Of a stretch of DNA of 64,000 bases, positions 51,366 to 62,230 are shown piece after piece. The first letter of the stretch is position 1. The number at the start of each line of letters is the position of its first letter. The DNA comes from Isoetes taiwanensis (Eukaryota > Streptophyta > Lycopodiopsida > Isoetales > Isoetaceae). The notes under the pieces are model-generated. The model searched no databases. It was not told where the DNA came from and worked only from the letters and a program-made list of their open reading frames with translations. The stretch is from contig JAJEKV010000031.1 of assembly GCA_021234155.1 (NCBI GenBank), positions 8,322,748 to 8,386,747 of the forward strand. Direction: 5' to 3'. Made by a program: the position numbers and the translations under genes.

Positions 51366-53194
51366 ACACAGAGTTTCCCTTAAGGGGCGAATGTTCGCAA
51401 AATTGCTATTTTTTAGGAATTACAAAATTCTTAGTACGAAGATTAGGTAGAATGCCTTCTTTATATTTTTCTTGCTTTTCGCCGATCCATCTACGAAATT
51501 AGGTCTTGCCATGCTCGAAATCGCCCTTCTTGCTTTGGTAGATTTGCTGGGATTCGCCCCCGATTTATAAGGAAGCTCTAAGGGTTTCCCAATGTTCGCC
51601 TCCCTTCGTTAGATCCGCAAGCATAGTTTATCTCCGTGAAAGAACTTCTCAAGAATGTAGAAAGAATCCGGTGCTTCGGGTATGAAATCACATAACATCA
51701 AACTCAAAAATGTGTGCTCAGCCGTTTGCCTTTTTACCTTGATTTTAGGTTTCAGATTTGCAGGTATGCAGATTACAAATGAATATCCAAACGACTTCAG
51801 CATTTATCTCTGTGGTATGATAATGCTTAAACCACTGTAAGAAACACTGTAAGAAATCCGAGTTTATTGTGCATTTGAGACAACACTGGTTTAAGCATTC
51901 TGATGCTAATTATTTCAGGTTGCAAATTCTGATGCTAATCCTTTCTGATGCCAATTCTTTAGGAAAGCCTTTCATATTGACCAGCATTCTAGAGAAATGA
52001 GTTCATTCTGCATTATGATAGAGTTACATCAATTTCTATAGCAATGAGATGCAATCCTTTTCATATTTGGATGGGTAAGTTTCTAAGATTAAACATGCAT
52101 GCATGGCATTGTTGGCATCGGATTTGGTCCTGCCTTTTCCAAAATGCGACCCTAATTTAGATAAGGATCATTTTTAGCTCATGCTGTAAGAAATACAACG
52201 ACCCAAAATGCAGTTGATGAAGTTGCTAGAAAAATACCTGATGCAGATGATCCATATATGCGAACTTCTGGACCTATGAAGTTATGGTGGCATTTTTAGC
52301 TATAACTTGTTGAAAAAAGAAGTTAGGATTTGCAATAAAGATTCGATGGCTATCCAGTGCCAAACCGTCGGTGGTTTCCCACAAGAAAAGACATGAAGTC
52401 AGATGCTGCTATGAGGAGCGAAAAGGATTCATGTTATTTTATACATTTATTCAGGATGATAGTATTGTGATTTTATTGTGAATAGTGATGGAATTTAGAA
52501 TGGCATGTATAACAGAATGACTTATGTGACCTGATATATGTCTGCTTGCTGGTTTGAGAGTTATTTGATTCTAAAGTTGTTGGAAAAGTATAGATTTGTG
52601 AGGCTTAATGCAGCGATTGCTTCTTGAATTGGCTGCATAAGAGCTTAAAGCTAAGGTTTTGATGAGATAGAATGCATTAGCTACCATATTGTTTGGCGAC
52701 CACATTCAGGTGATTTAAGAAGTATAACTTATGTACACGTATTATTTCTACTGTGTATTAGTTCAAGTGTAGCACAATACACAAACTCCTACTATTCCTT
52801 TTAGATGTCTACTATTCTTTTTAGACGGTCATTATTCGACAGACTTTAACATGAGCTTGATATAACAATATCACTCAGTTTTACAGACGCGGTGTGGTAT
52901 CTTTCATTATTATCTTTGTGAAAGTGACAAGGCATCTTATCTTTTATTTAAAAAAAAGTTATAAAGTTGAGGTTTCTTTTTTTCGTAGCAGCATCCTTGT
53001 TGAACATGCTAGCATTTAATTAATGAACTTTTGGATCGCAATTTAAATAAGGAAACTATTGATTGAAAAAGGATACAAGGTTGTTACAAATGTTTTTTGC
53101 ATATAGACTTTTAATCAAGTGTATAATTATTTTTAGCTAAACAATAATTAGTTTATCTATACATTTCAATTCTAGATTAAACATTCGCCTTAAA
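51366..53194. other. No recognised gene
   Basis: AT-rich DNA without an open frame of more than 64 codons or any motif I can identify. Confidence 0.55.
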
Positions 53195-53605
53195 TACTGG
53201 ATTCGTCGATCTTATGACCCAGATCATATGTTGGGACCTCTGGGCACCTCTCGTTTCGCTTATAGTCATTTATGATTGGAGGCGCCTATGATTTTGAAAT
53301 ATGAAATACGATTTCGCCTAAGATTTTGAGGGAATATCGAACCTCTATACGGCTTTGCCTAAGATTTTAGAATATGAAATACGAGGGCTTGAACCTCTAC
53401 CAAAATAACTCAATGTTCTAATAAGACTACTTCAACCAATGTACCCAGTGAGCTAATGTAATTATTTTTTATCTTGAATCTATGTCTTTTTTATAACAAC
53501 CCGTTCAATTGTTTTAGGGATATATGGTCTATGGTTTCAGGAATTGTTATTTTTACATCCATATCAAATCCCCCTGGAACCCCCTGGTATTTTGCTACAT
53601 ATTCA
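53195..53605. repeat. 220-bp repeat copy 3 plus duplicated block
   Basis: 53195-53408 matches 49043-49260 and 53418-53605 matches 50943-51130, but in the reverse order compared with 50943-51365. Confidence 0.82.
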
Positions 53606-56253
53606 TTACACAAATTTCTATGGGTCTCTAGATCATTACATCTACCTGTGTAAATAGTATCCATTATGGAGGTCGCTAAGCTCTCGAGTATTTGTTATGC
53701 AGGTCGCTATGCTCCCAATTTTGTCCCCTCAGAGACAACCTGGCACCTCAAACATCGAATTTGGCCAAAAACAAAGCAACTTACTTGCGTATAAAGGGTC
53801 TGACCTTACATCTACACACCACCAATGGATTCCATGAGCTGTCGGTGCAGTGCATGTCGATGCCAAATACCTCGCCGGAACACCTTGAAAATCCCAGTCC
53901 ATAACTGCATCATTCTCAAGGGGGGTTCATTTTTGGGTGCCATACAATATGCCTGAGTGACTTGTAGGGGGGTTTTTTGGACCCATTTCCACACGTATAC
54001 GACGGAGTTAAGGGGGTTTTTGAGCACTACTTGGAGTAAGTTTTGTATGGAAGGGGTCAAATTTGCCTTTCAAAAAACCATATACGGGGGTGTTTTTGGT
54101 CACCCTCTGCATGCACATGGCATACCCCCTTTTGTATAAGTGCATCCCCGGGGATCATTCTGAGCAACATGCCGAGGATAACCCAACCCATATAAGAAAT
54201 CCATGAAAATTGGGGGGTCTCGGATATCGGCCCCAGAAATGTTAATTTCAAAATCATAATACAATTCAAATGCTCAATTTTTGGAGAACGAGAAATTTTA
54301 CCGGTGAGAAAAAGCTCTCATAGCCTTAGAAAAATCAACTTAAAAAAAATCTAAAAAGTTTTCCACTTGATGGAAAAACCAAATTTAAAAAATAGATTAT
54401 TTTTTAGGGATGGGTTTTTTCTTTTGCCAACCATTAAAAAATATCTAAGCCAGAAAAGGAGCGGCCATTCTAAGGATTGATCCGTCCCATTCTGAAGAAT
54501 TCCTTCTGCTATTTCGGCATTGCATCATTTGCAAATTCCCTTTGTCTCCTTTTCTGCAATTGTCACCACTTTGGGACCCATTTGGCAAATCAGATCAAGG
54601 ATGAAAATCACTTTTTAGTTGCTTTCCTGGAACATCCCGTGTAGCTGCATCATGCAATTGAATTCAAAAAACTCGCTGGAGAGATTCCAACACTGTGCAG
54701 AATTGAAAGGACAAATTCAATTCTGTGGCAAACTCGGCCAGTCTGATATACAATATGGATTAATTTTCGACAGCTTGGGCAAACTGCATAAACTGCATCG
54801 CCTGATTCAAGGCCAAATGTGTTGCGTGGCAGGCATTTTCGAAGCAGAAAGCTCTTTCGATTCAAAACCCATAATAATAGGCCGATGGATGATTTGGAAG
54901 AGCTGATGAAAACAGCGAGCTGGTGAAGGCAAACAGGAAGATTTCAGGGGCAGTCCGCCATAGCCACCCTCATCGTTATGTGGAAAAAAATCAACATTAT
55001 GGAGAATTTTTGCTTTTCTATTTTTTTCCAACCAAAATAACAAGATCTCCCATAACACACCCAAACGAAAAAAGGAAAAAAGAAAAAAGGAAAAAAGAAA
55101 AAGGGAAACAGGAAAAAGGACAAGGGAAAAGAAAGGGGGGGATGGGCAAAAAGAAAGGGAAGGGGAAGAGGAAAGGTGGTCGATGCTCTGCATTGTGTAA
55201 TTTTGTAAATGTGAACTAGTTCGCTCCAATATATCATTTCACAGTTCCTAGCTTATGCCCAGCAATGCTGGATAGCCGTTTATAGTGAGATCATGACATT
55301 TGAGAAAATTTGAACACCGGAGAGGGGAAGTTGTTCCTGGCACTCCACAACCATAAAACCAAATCTCTTCAAGAAGGTCTTTGAATGGCAAATGTGGAAG
55401 GGGAGGAATTGATATGGTCTATGGGGTATGGGATAAAGCCTGGAAAGGTTGGGGCCCATTGGATAATGATTTCCTTGAAGGATCCGCCCTTTTGGTGCAT
55501 TGGTTATCACTAGAGGTCTAGTGCGTAACATGAGGTCTTTATCTTGCTAATCAACAACAATTCATTAGCTATGGATTCATATCACATGAAAATAGCTAAA
55601 GGAGCTAAGGAAACTAGTTACAAGTAGAAATTCAAGACTAAGCTTTTGACTTGAGAAGGCAGCAATGATGCATTCAATGATCTAGGTTCTCCTTTAGATA
55701 ACGACGTGGCCTTTTTTGAAAAGATATTGGCCTCTAGATAATCTTGCATATGCAGTTTAGAATTAGCTCTTAAGATTAGCTTCCATCTTTCTTGCAAATG
55801 GGCCATTCTCCTAGGCCATTTGGATCATTCTCAACAAGGTGGAACCAGTTGCGGAATATATTAACTACCCAAAATTATGGTCCATACTTTTCTTCTATAA
55901 TGGGCCAACACCTGTTATCAACCTTTATTTAATAAAAACACCATTCATAGGTTATTTTAATAAGAGCTATATGAAAAGTTCCCTATAATTCCTTCTTGAG
56001 ATTAAGCCACCCCCGGAACTGGCATAAAACTGTAACAGATCCTTTCCTTTCGGGGATTGAAAGTCCACATCAATTGCGAGGAAAAATTATTTCATCTTAA
56101 TTACTTTGAAGGTGTTCATTCTAATTCAAATGGAAATCTATTAGAGGTCTTTAATCTCAATTCAGTTAGAGGCAATCTCAAGTCGATTAGAGGTCTTAAC
56201 ATCCTTTCAAATCATTAGTAAAGCTTCTAATTCATTCCAATTTATATTACTCT
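53606..56253. other. No recognised gene; purine tract
   Basis: Noncoding as far as I can see. 55065-55185 is an almost pure A/G tract that gives a Lys/Arg-rich frame on the plus strand and a Phe/Pro-rich one on the minus. Neither is credible as a gene. Confidence 0.5.
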
Positions 56254-57534
56254 TTAGATATTTCTTATATAATGCCTCCATATCCTTAACGCCCTGACAA
56301 TGGCTAGCAGCTCCTGATCATGGGTTGGGTAGCGTTGCTCGGCGTCGTTCATCTTCTTCGAGTCGTAGGCGACTACCCTTCCTTCCTGCATCAAGACTGC
56401 CCCTGTCTTGCTTGCATCCATTGCTACCATCTTATCTTTACTCGGATCCGGGAGAACAAGCACTGGCGCTGTTGTTAAGGCCTCCTTAAGCTTCTCAAAG
56501 GAAGCTTGGACTTTCTCTAACCAATGGCTAGTCCAATCCTTAATCTTCTTGGCCTTGGTGAGGTCCGACAAAGGGGACGCCCACTTAGCAAAGTCCTTCA
56601 CGAACTTTCTATAATATCCCGCCAACCCGAGAAAGCTTCTTACTTCTGCCACATTCCTTGGGGCTGGCCAATCAACTATTGGATCTGTGGAGATTCCCTC
56701 GGATGTTACTACATGCCCCAAGTATTCCACTCGGCCTGTTGCAAAGTGGCACTTGGATAGCTTCGCATACAACCGATGACGTCTCAACTTTTCCAACACT
56801 TTCCTCAGATGCTGACAATGCTCCTCAATGGACTTGCTGTAGATTAGAATGTCGTCGAAGAAGACAATAACAAACTCATCCAAGAAATCCCTGAAAATGT
56901 CATTCATGAGGCGCATAAACGTTGCTGGAGCATTCGACAATCCAAAGGGCATTATTGTAAACTCAAAATGGCCATACCGCATTCTAAAAGCGGTCTTGTG
57001 GATATCCTCTTCTTTTATTCTTATCTGGTGGTACCCTGACCTCAAATCAATTTTAGAGAATACCTTTGCTCCTTGCAATTGGTCCATTAAATCATCTGCC
57101 CTTGGCAATGCATATTTATTCTTTATCGTCTGCTTATTGAGCTGGCGATAGTCTACGCACATTCTTAAGCTCCCATCTTTCTTCTTCACAAAGAGTATAG
57201 GTGCTCCGAAAGGAGACACACTTGCTCTAATAAACCCAAGCTCGAGCAATTCCTGAAGCTGCTTCTTGAGCTCAATCAATTCTGGGGTGCTCATTCTATA
57301 CGGCGCCTTACTGGTAGGCTTCGCATCTGGAGCCAATGTGATCTCACATTCCACACCCCTATAAGGTGGTAGCTGCCGGATTTCATCCGGAAATACATCC
57401 TTGAATTCTGAAATAAGCCTTGCTATCTGCTTGGGCAATTGATTCCCCTTTGGGTCACTTCCATCCTGCTTGCTTGGCTCAACTGATTCCATCCTCAAGA
57501 TGTAGTCTTCCTTAGCTGCTTTAAAGAGATACAC
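56254..57534 (-). pseudogene. Gypsy RT and partial RNase H of the inverted second copy
   Basis: Continuous frame: [26 protein letters not shown] motifs with an intact catalytic box FFDDILIYS (about 56850-56880), the connection, and the start of RNase H ([31 protein letters not shown]). It stops at about 56266, where element sequence ends and unrelated DNA begins; the rest of RNase H, the integrase and the 3' LTR are absent. A short deletion at the junction with the protease frame (LKQLRK to DYIL) puts it out of frame with the upstream ORF. It serves as reference for the broken RT of the histone-carrying copy. Confidence 0.92.
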
Positions 57535-59216
57535 TGCATGGGAGAAGCTACCTTCTTTCCTTTCACTATCAATTTGTTGCCTTCTGGTGCCGTCATGGTG
57601 ACTTCGTTCCGGTCACAATCGATCATGGTTTTGGCTGGCTTCAAGAATTCCATCCCCACTATAAGATCATATCTTCCGATATCCATGACTTCCGCCCCCA
57701 TCGGCCACTTAGTCCCACTAAGGTCTATGTCAAAAATGATCCTCCTCCCCTTAGTGTGCCGAATGGCGCCGTTTGCCATAGCCACTGGCCTTGGCTTAGA
57801 CTTCAATACCTTGTTCTTCATGAGGGCAGCCAACCTAGGAGATGCAAAATTATGAGAGCTACCTGTATCTATGAGGACTACATATGGATTACTATCTATG
57901 ATCCCATCAGCCGCGATGACCGTCAACTGATTTTCAATATCACCTGACTCAATATTTGCACATATGTGGCATTCACCATCTTCGTCCGCTTCTGTTGGGG
58001 AATCCCAATCCGCAAGCTCTGCCAAGGCTGCTTGCATGACGAATGGACAGTCATGCGTTCGGTGCCCTGGCTGGAAGCACCTGAAGCATAGCTTTTTCTC
58101 GATGCATTCCTGTCTCTTCTCCTTCGGCAGACTGTCTAGGAGACGCTTTAGAGCACTGCCCCCTGATGCATTCTGTGGCTTATGGTCCCCAAAGGCTTTA
58201 TTCTGACTCTTACCTTGCTGCTGGCCTCTTGATGGTGTAGCTGCTGATTGCTTACCCTGATATTGCCCTTGATACTGCCCTGAACTCTTACCCTTGAAGG
58301 TTGACTGTTTCTCTGCTGGAGTTGGTGGTGCCTCTTCCAAACTTATGGCTTTGTCTTCGGCTGCAACTGACCTTGGGTTGATTGCTCTAACAAGCCTCTT
58401 GATATTGCTGTTCAACCCCTCAATGTAACTGTCAACCGCTTGCCTTTCCGAGACTCTAAGAACATGGAGCCTGAGCCGCATGAATTCCTCTGTATACTTT
58501 GCTACTGACAAGCTACCCTGGTTCAGCCTGTAGAACTGCTGGATCTGCCTGATAGTATGAGATCTTGGCACATAGTGCTTGCGAAAAGCCTTGCTGAAAG
58601 TCTTAAATCTGCAATTGTTCCTCTTCAGCTTGTTGGACTTAGCATATCCCTTCCACCAGATCCTTGCCGGTCCAATAAGGTTAGCTGTAGCAACTTTCCA
58701 TATATCCTTGTCTTTCATACCGTAGGAGTTGCCAAATTCTTCCATTTCATCAAGCCATGCTTCAGCCTCCATGCCTGATCTGTCTTTCCCTGAGAACTGG
58801 CCCAACTTCCTTGTCTTCCATACATTGCTCATAGCACTATCCACCTTTTTCTGGTAATCATCTGTCTTTCTTGCCCTTTTCCTTGCTCTAGGTGTGTCGG
58901 ACTGACTGTCGGAGCTAGAGCTGTCCTCACTGGAAGAACTATCTGATGTGCTGGAGCTAGATGATGATGGGCTCCTGGTTCTCCTTTTCCTTCTCTTATC
59001 CCTGACGTTCCCCTGGTTGCCCTCCCCTTCCTGCTGAGGGACTTCGTCACCACCTGGTGGACAAGGTGGAGGTAGAGGACCATCTTCCTGCGCATTCATC
59101 AGAGGTGTCGCCCAGTTGATCAGGTGCTGCATCTGGTTCCTCATCTGCACCAGCCTTGCGTTGACTGCCTCTGGTGACATATCCTGCTCAAAGTCTTCTT
59201 GTTCTCTGCCGAACAA
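57495..59216 (-). CDS. Gypsy gag-protease ORF of the second copy
   Basis: A 573-codon open frame. Residues about 1-75: a region starting [20 protein letters not shown], with a proline cluster. About 75-125: Arg/Ser-rich. About 130-290: the gag core ([61 protein letters not shown]). About 310-370: Gln/Ser-rich linker. [14 protein letters not shown] is a perfect CCHC knuckle (CX2CX4HX4C). [12 protein letters not shown] is the protease active site (DTG). No ATG precedes the frame, which opens after a TGA at about 59231, so the true start may lie elsewhere. Only about 120 bp separates it from the LTR at 59336, which points the other way, so its own LTR and leader, and any histone ORF, are not present. 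Confidence 0.88.
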   Translation of the reverse strand: MFGREQEDFEQDMSPEAVNARLVQMRNQMQHLINWATPLMNAQEDGPLPPPCPPGGDEVPQQEGEGNQGNVRDKRRKRRTRSPSSSSSSTSDSSSSEDSSSSDSQSDTPRARKRARKTDDYQKKVDSAMSNVWKTRKLGQFSGKDRSGMEAEAWLDEMEEFGNSYGMKDKDIWKVATANLIGPARIWWKGYAKSNKLKRNNCRFKTFSKAFRKHYVPRSHTIRQIQQFYRLNQGSLSVAKYTEEFMRLRLHVLRVSERQAVDSYIEGLNSNIKRLVRAINPRSVAAEDKAISLEEAPPTPAEKQSTFKGKSSGQYQGQYQGKQSAATPSRGQQQGKSQNKAFGDHKPQNASGGSALKRLLDSLPKEKRQECIEKKLCFRCFQPGHRTHDCPFVMQAALAELADWDSPTEADEDGECHICANIESGDIENQLTVIAADGIIDSNPYVVLIDTGSSHNFASPRLAALMKNKVLKSKPRPVAMANGAIRHTKGRRIIFDIDLSGTKWPMGAEVMDIGRYDLIVGMEFLKPAKTMIDCDRNEVTMTAPEGNKLIVKGKKVASPMQCISLKQLRKTTS

Positions 59217-59335
59217 GTTCCTTGGTACTCAATTGTGTTGTCGGTGCTGGTCTTGGGATCCTGCACTTGAGTTCCTTGCTGCAAGGATTGATCATCAATA
59301 CATGTTATTTGGGTTATATGTTGATCAATCTTACT

Positions 59336-60872
59336 TGTGACGTTCCAGCATAACATACGATATGAATACGTATATTATACTGACACGTCACTAGTACATG
59401 TCGACTCAGACGACATGTACACGACGACCGTAAAGGGTAGTACCCTAGGGTACGACCTTGTGAACCATTATATTGCACATGTTAAAGCAACATGTGAATA
59501 TAATCCCTTTTTGCCACGTGGCAATGACCCATTGACCAAAAGGGACCAGCCCTAAATTCGTGGGGATAAAGGGGCATAAACCCTAAAAGGGAAACCCTTT
59601 CAGTTCTCAGCTCCTGAGTCTCGGATTGGAGCAGCAGAGGATGCATTTCCGCCTGAACGGGAGCATAGAAGTCGGATCTCCCAGGTTGCACTGTTGCAGC
59701 TCGATCCAAGATCAGCAGACCCGAGATCAGCAGCATGGCAGGTGGGTGGTTGATTCAATAGGTAGATCCGAGTTATCAGGCCTCTTTCAGTAGGTTTAGC
59801 ATCCATTCTTAGCTATAGGCGACCCCTACAGCCTAAGAATGATAGACACTAACAAAGGAACCTAACCATGTATGATTAGGTAGATTAGACTAGATGTATT
59901 CTATTATTTTCAGTTATGTTGTGATGATGTTTTGACATTCTATGCGCCACTCTTGTGTATTGGGAAAGGGTGTAGAGACCCAGAGCCCAAGTAGTTGTAT
60001 GATCCTAGTTTTAGCCCATTAATTCCCAATTAATGCGGCCTGTGCATAAGAGCCCGCCTGGCTGTGGGTGGCGGAGCTAGACCGGCTGACAAGGGAGGGC
60101 TTGTCTAATCACGGTTGATCCCGCTGGCGCGTAACGACGGCGGGGGAACGCTGTGAGCTAGGCCTAATACCCTGGCACTGCGTGAGGGGCGGGGGTATGG
60201 GCTCGACACTTCGTGGGGTGATCGTCATCTTCCGGTGAGTTCAAGTCGTTATCTGGCGGTGGCTCTCTAGCTCGCCCGTGATTAGCATGAACCTTCTGGA
60301 GGAGAGTGATCTCCTCCTGCCTCATCGGGACTGGGGAGATGCAACCCAGAGCCCCTCTGGCTATTCACCCAGCAGGCTACGGTCAGGCTCCAATACTTTT
60401 CAGCCTATCTGCAAAGTATGCACAGGAGGGGCGGATGGAGTGGACTACCCAACGACCATGTTCCTATGCCGACCAAATCCATTTGCCATGAATTACATGC
60501 ATTGCTACACGGAGACCCCAAGCCCGTCGATTACTTCCCCATGAGTCCGAGCACGGGTAGGATTTCCCCATGTTATGTTGATGTACTGATGTGTTGTTGC
60601 AGCTACTGTGATATGGTGGACCACCCTTCGAGGTGGGTATGTTATTGTTGATTGATGTCATGTGCTCATGTTTTGTTTACGCTTCCGCAGCTAGGTCGAT
60701 CCCGAGGACGAGACGGGATGAATGACACGTCCATTCTTCCCGTCGGGTTCTTGGCCACCATCAAGGGCCCGATGTTAGGTGGACGGCCTCATGTCGTGGC
60801 GGAATCTTTGGTTTGAGGATGATCTCCGGTTTGTATCACGATCGGGGCATCGATATGAGCTGGGGGCGTCTA
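59336..60872 (+). repeat. 5' LTR of a third LTR element
   Basis: Begins TGTGACGTTCC, shares ordered landmarks with 1-1016 and, more distantly, with 8930-10569, and ends near GGCGTCT at 60872. It is plus-oriented, opposite to the adjacent gag-protease fragment, so it belongs to another element that inserted beside or into it. Confidence 0.8.
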
Positions 60873-60890
60873 ATGGTATCGAGCTCGATC
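60873..60890 (+). promoter_or_regulatory. Primer-binding site (variant)
   Basis: TGGTATCGAGC, resembling the TGGTATCAGAGC site of the first element with a short deletion, immediately after the LTR. The following 'gatcttggcggaccag' matches the same downstream context as at 10583-10600. Confidence 0.7.
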
Positions 60891-61123
60891 TTGGCGGACC
60901 AGGGATCGAGCAGCCCAAAACCCTATAGGAACTAACTAATCTAGACATTAGGTCTTGGAGATAAAAGCCCAAGCACGAACCTCGAGTAAGCGGGAAAATT
61001 TTTTCTTCCGGGGTAGAGTTAGTAATTATCCAGGATTAGGGTAATTAGTGAACATAATTAAGATAAAGTACATCGAAGAAGAGTTACCTAAGAAAGTCTA
61101 GCAAAATTCAGAGACCTTTTTCG
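60891..61123 (+). other. Start of leader, no gene
   Basis: Noncoding leader of the third element, similar in position to 10589-10800 but with no histone ORF found downstream within the window. Confidence 0.5.
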
Positions 61124-62230
61124 GCCAACACCTCCAAGAGTGCGCCAGAGCATAGTTAGGTCCCAACCTAACACCCTCCTCGCGCACTCTTAGAGTAGTC
61201 ACCCCATATGAACCCTAGAACTTGGCCTTAGGAACTCCAAATGGTAAAATAAAAGATGAAATCCCAATCAAAAAGCTCGAAATAGCTAGAATTATATGTT
61301 AAAACATCGAAAAACATTAAGTGCAAGTCACTTTTGGAACAATGCCTCCAAGAGTGCGCTAGAGTATAGTTAGGCCCCGACCTAACCCCCTCCTCACAAG
61401 ACTTAGAGTCATCCCTAAAAGTGACCTCAAAAATTGATCATAACTTACTCAAATGGTAAAGGTAATAATAGAATCTTGTTTAGAATGATTAAATTAGTGG
61501 GAAACGCATGTTAAATTGTGTAAATTGGATAAGTTTAGAGCGGAAAGGGACAACACCTCTAAGGGTGCGCCAGGGCATAGTTAGGTCTGGACCTAACACC
61601 CTCCTCGCGCATGCTTAGAGGGGTTCGAGAGAAAATAGTTGAAGAAGACCTAGCTTCGATTCGAGATATGGAGGATTTCATCAACAAACCAAGAAATTAA
61701 GCAAGGCAGAGATGGAGGTCGTGCAACACTTGAAGACTCATTGGCGTGCATGCTCCACGCAAAAGACACCGAAAGACATGAGACTGGCGAAGTACATCAA
61801 GAGGACAGATAAATAGAACACAAGCTGCTTTTTGTAACTAACAGGTTTATATGTGATGTATGAAAATTTCGAATAATAAAGATATATAGTCGTTTAAAAA
61901 TGTGTATTCATTAGGTACAGTATCTGGAGCAAATGCGATATTTTGACCAACGACTCCAAGAGTGCGCCAGAGCATAGTTAGGTCCCAACCTAACCCCTCC
62001 TCACACTCTTAGAGTCATCCAGCCAACTGGGGCCTTGATTAGCCCTACTTGCTCCAAACGTAGTAATAAACAAAGAAACTTGCATTTAGGAAGAAAACTA
62101 ATAGGAATTTACCCCTCCCAGTGGATTCTTGGCATCCATTAGACAGAGATAGGCCAATGACTCCAAGAATGCGCCAGAGGCCACTTAGGTCCCAACCTAA
62201 CACCCCCCTCGCGCAGTCTTAGAGGCGCCC
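61124..62230 (+). repeat. Five hairpin units spaced by about 208 bp in the leader
   Basis: Units at about 61124-61197, 61340-61410, 61549-61625, 61945-62020 and 62153-62230. Each reads 'ctccaagagtgcgccagagc', then a TTAGGTCCCAACCTAA core, then 'ccctcctcgcgcactcttag'. The outer arms pair (AAGAGTGCGC with GCGCACTCTT) and the inner TTAGG pairs with CCTAA. Unit 3 has TTAGGTCTGGACCTAA, still paired. Spacers are much less conserved. The interval between units 3 and 4 is about double, as if one unit were lost. Confidence 0.85.

Noticed and set aside
54923-55229. Lys/Arg-rich or Phe-rich ORFs
   Set aside because: Single-strand purine tract; no conserved features.
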